From assembly GCA_964535215.1 (NCBI GenBank), contig CAZHST010000003.1:62001-126000 (forward strand): DNA of 64,000 bases, in the 5' to 3' direction. Both the position numbers and the translations under genes were made by a program. The notes beneath the pieces are model-generated. The model was given only the letters and a program-made list of their open reading frames with translations. It searched no databases and was not told the origin of the DNA. Of this stretch, positions 62,179 through 64,000 are shown piece by piece (within the stretch, counting starts at the first letter, position 1; each line of letters starts with the position of its first letter). This DNA is from JACQHM01 sp964535215 (GTDB lineage: Bacteria; Methylomirabilota; Methylomirabilia; Methylomirabilales; JACQHM01).

Positions 62179-63432
62179 TCACCCGCTCACCGGCACGGTT
62201 ATCGCACCATCCATCAAGAAAAGAACTTTGGCATCGCCGCCCTTTTTCCTGATCGCGTCATTTATCGCTGTCTGGACATCGTGGTAAGGCCTGATGAAGA
62301 TTGATGATAGATCGGAATCGTTTAAGTCGGTCACCCCCCACATCTCAGCCCAGGTAGCGATCTCGGCCATTTTGGCCGCTTTGTGCCAGCCCAGTTTGAA
62401 TTCGCTGTTAACCCTGGCCAGGACCTCTTGAGGAGTCTTCACGCTAGACAAGAGCTCAAAGAAGGCCTTCTCGCCGATACCGGTCCGACACCTAGAAACC
62501 ATGATGAGAATGCCACCTTCCCTCAAGGCGAGCTTGCCGTTATCGAGCGCCTTCTGGGACTGGTAGAGGTCAACATCCATCGGGTAGGGAACAATCGAAA
62601 CAACGATATCGGCCTTTTCTTTAATCCTCACACAGAAAACCTCGCTAGCCTTGCCAACGGCCCCATAGAACGAATCGTGGATATGACCAGCCGTAGCACC
62701 GTAAATGCGCCTTTTGGCATCAAGCACAGTCTGGATCGAGAATATCTCTTTATCGGCAACTGCCTTCAAAGCATCGATCATATCTTCGTGCACCGGATTT
62801 CCATCAAGGGCCAATGCCTTGGCCCCAGCTTTTAAGGCATGCCTATGATTCTGCTCAATCGTTTGATATGAGGCAATGCCTGGCAAGAAGGATTTGCGGC
62901 CACCAGTATAACCGGCAAAATAGTGAGGTTCAACCGAACCGAGGATGACAATCTTCTGAGCGGCCATCCCCAACTTATGGATGTACATTTCCGTGCCGCT
63001 CCTCGAAGTCCCGATGTAAACCATGTCTTGGGTCTTGCGGCAGTCGTGGACACAGATCCGATCCTTGAACTCATCGTAGTACTTACCGAAGATGAACTCG
63101 TACTCATCTTCCGTCGGTGCCCGATGGACACCGGTAGCGATGAGGATCGTGATGTTCTGATTCCTTATCCTGTCATAGATTGTATCAAAGATCTTAGCGG
63201 TAGGGGTTGGCCTGGTCCCATCGTTGACGATAAAGAGCACATCCCTGGCATCTTTGAGGAAATCCCCAAACGATTTTGACTTTATCGGCCGCTCGATGGC
63301 CCTGAGCAGGGTCGTAGCCTCATCGCTGACTTTTACCTTATTTGGATAAATAACCTGCGCCACATTCTTATCGGGCACTTCAACACTGACCTTATCGTCC
63401 TTCCCGTAAGGGATAGTTATGGTCATCGCCAA
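62179..63432 (-). CDS. larA: LarA-like (nickel-pincer lactate racemase family) protein
   Basis: A 417-residue LarA/DUF2088 homologue. Motifs: FIVNDGTRPTPTAKIFDTI, ATGVHRAPTEDEYEF, GSVEPHYFAGYTGGRKSFLP (with the Lys and His positions used by the nickel-pincer cofactor in LarA) and VPYPMDVDLYQSQKAL. LarA racemises lactate; relatives act on other 2-hydroxyacids. The larB, larC and larE genes for the cofactor are not here. Base composition is visibly lower in GC (about 45-50%) than the surrounding ribosomal genes, with AT-ending codons, suggesting transfer. AGGAGG precedes the ATG. It occupies the slot between rplQ and rplF. Confidence 0.88.
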   Translation of the reverse strand: MAMTITIPYGKDDKVSVEVPDKNVAQVIYPNKVKVSDEATTLLRAIERPIKSKSFGDFLKDARDVLFIVNDGTRPTPTAKIFDTIYDRIRNQNITILIATGVHRAPTEDEYEFIFGKYYDEFKDRICVHDCRKTQDMVYIGTSRSGTEMYIHKLGMAAQKIVILGSVEPHYFAGYTGGRKSFLPGIASYQTIEQNHRHALKAGAKALALDGNPVHEDMIDALKAVADKEIFSIQTVLDAKRRIYGATAGHIHDSFYGAVGKASEVFCVRIKEKADIVVSIVPYPMDVDLYQSQKALDNGKLALREGGILIMVSRCRTGIGEKAFFELLSSVKTPQEVLARVNSEFKLGWHKAAKMAEIATWAEMWGVTDLNDSDLSSIFIRPYHDVQTAINDAIRKKGGDAKVLFLMDGAITVPVSG

Positions 63433-63445
63433 CCCTCCTGATCAG

Positions 63446-63958
63446 TCAGGAGGCATCGGAGGCCCCTTCCCTGGCCGGGACCCCCTTCGAGGCTTCCTCC
63501 TGGGGGGGCTTCTCACGCCGTTTGAAGCGTCGCCGCCACCGGGAACCCTTCGGCTTTTTGGCCTCCTCTCCAGCCGTGAGCTTAGCCGCCCCAGTCCCCT
63601 CCCTCAACTCGACAAGCTCGATGGCAGCCAAAGGAGCCCCATCCCCCATCCGGTAATCGAGCTTGGTGATCCGGGTGTAGCCGCCGTTCCTATCCTTGTA
63701 GCGGGTCCCTATGTCATCGAAGAGCTTCTTCAGGACGGCCTCATCCTTAATGACCTCTGCCGCCTGCCGCCTGGCATGCAGATCCTCTCTCTTGGCCAGG
63801 GTGATCATCTCCTCGGCCAGTTTCCGAAGCTCCTTGGCTTTGGCAACGGTGGTGATGATCTTCTCGTAGAGGAAAAGGGAGGTCACCAGGTTGCGAAAGA
63901 GGGCGTCACGATGAGCCGTGGTCCGACCGAGCTTTCTCCCCGTTTTCCGATGCCGCAT
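63446..63958 (-). CDS. rplQ: 50S ribosomal protein L17 with basic C-terminal extension
   Basis: A 170-residue protein: MRHRKTGRKLGRTTAHRDALFR, split here by its motif MRHRKTGRKLGR. It continues with LVTSLFLYEKIITTVAKAKE and NGGYTRITKLDYRMGDGAPL. About 45 residues beyond the core are basic and Glu/Pro-rich (RWRRRFKRREKPPQEEASKG). L17 normally follows rpoA at the end of the alpha operon; here it is the first of the cluster, upstream of larA. The 42 bases before it reach the window edge. Confidence 0.97.
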   Translation of the reverse strand: MRHRKTGRKLGRTTAHRDALFRNLVTSLFLYEKIITTVAKAKELRKLAEEMITLAKREDLHARRQAAEVIKDEAVLKKLFDDIGTRYKDRNGGYTRITKLDYRMGDGAPLAAIELVELREGTGAAKLTAGEEAKKPKGSRWRRRFKRREKPPQEEASKGVPAREGASDAS

Positions 63959-64000
63959 AGTCTCTCATCCTCTAAAGGTCCGGCAAAAGGATCTTCTGCA

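Overview
This window is a high-GC (roughly 60% or more by eye) stretch of a bacterial chromosome. It contains 52 protein-coding loci, two of them broken, two tRNAs and one small mobile element with its own non-coding RNA. A phosphate-selective-type porin, lipoboxes, periplasmic Cu/Zn superoxide dismutase, a TAXI-type TRAP transporter and multihaem cytochrome c all point to a diderm. The mix of these genes with a carboxylase/methylmalonyl-CoA cluster and several ASPIC/UnbV proteins resembles uncultured NC10/Rokubacteria-like lineages. That placement is an impression from gene content, not a demonstrated assignment.

Layout. Bases 1-13465 are one minus-strand run: acyl-CoA carboxylase (carboxyltransferase, biotin carboxylase, biotin carrier), methylmalonyl-CoA mutase large subunit and epimerase, a secreted FlgT-like/FG-GAP protein, a porin, a polyprenyl diphosphate synthase, a ROK kinase, lepA and the 5' part of lepB. 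A recognisable promoter precedes the run at 13530-13558. Bases 13644-15186 hold a CheR methyltransferase and a CheY/DivK-like receiver, each behind a near-consensus sigma-54 promoter. A PfkB kinase and MTA phosphorylase (minus) face a ThDP enzyme (plus), and the two divergent promoters share one -35 box near 17070.

Bases 18824-29271 are a plus-strand cluster of exported proteins: three ASPIC/UnbV beta-propeller proteins (one fused to TPRs, one a lipoprotein), SodC, and a membrane-anchored multihaem cytochrome fused to TPRs. It is followed by an IsrB (RuvC-only IscB relative) element at about 29261-30566. The element has an upstream omega-RNA/HEARO-like region, matching hairpins at both ends and a one-base frameshift in isrB. 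Directly after it lies a third sigma-54 promoter driving a small exported protein.

Bases 30970-36214 (minus) carry a D-2-hydroxyacid dehydrogenase, a fused TRAP permease, a TAXI binding protein and mtaB. Next come an RNase H-like exonuclease, tRNA-Cys and tRNA-Gly. A cupredoxin-like gene interrupted by an in-frame TAG and a TlpA-like thioredoxin are on the plus strand.

From 38511 to the end everything is minus strand and mostly housekeeping: thrC-hom, purLQSB, M16 peptidase-pnp-rpsO, ribF-truB-nrnA-rbfA-ylxP-infB-ylxRQ-nusA-rimP, an EF-G-like GTPase, and rpoA. The window ends in a strongly rearranged ribosomal protein cluster (rplQ, a low-GC larA homologue, rplF, rpsK, rpoA) that lacks the usual genes between rplF and rpoA.

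The most unusual items are the IsrB/omega-RNA element wedged between a lipoprotein gene and a sigma-54 promoter, the three matching sigma-54 promoters, the scrambled ribosomal operon with larA inside it, and the ASPIC/UnbV-multihaem-cytochrome-SodC export cluster.
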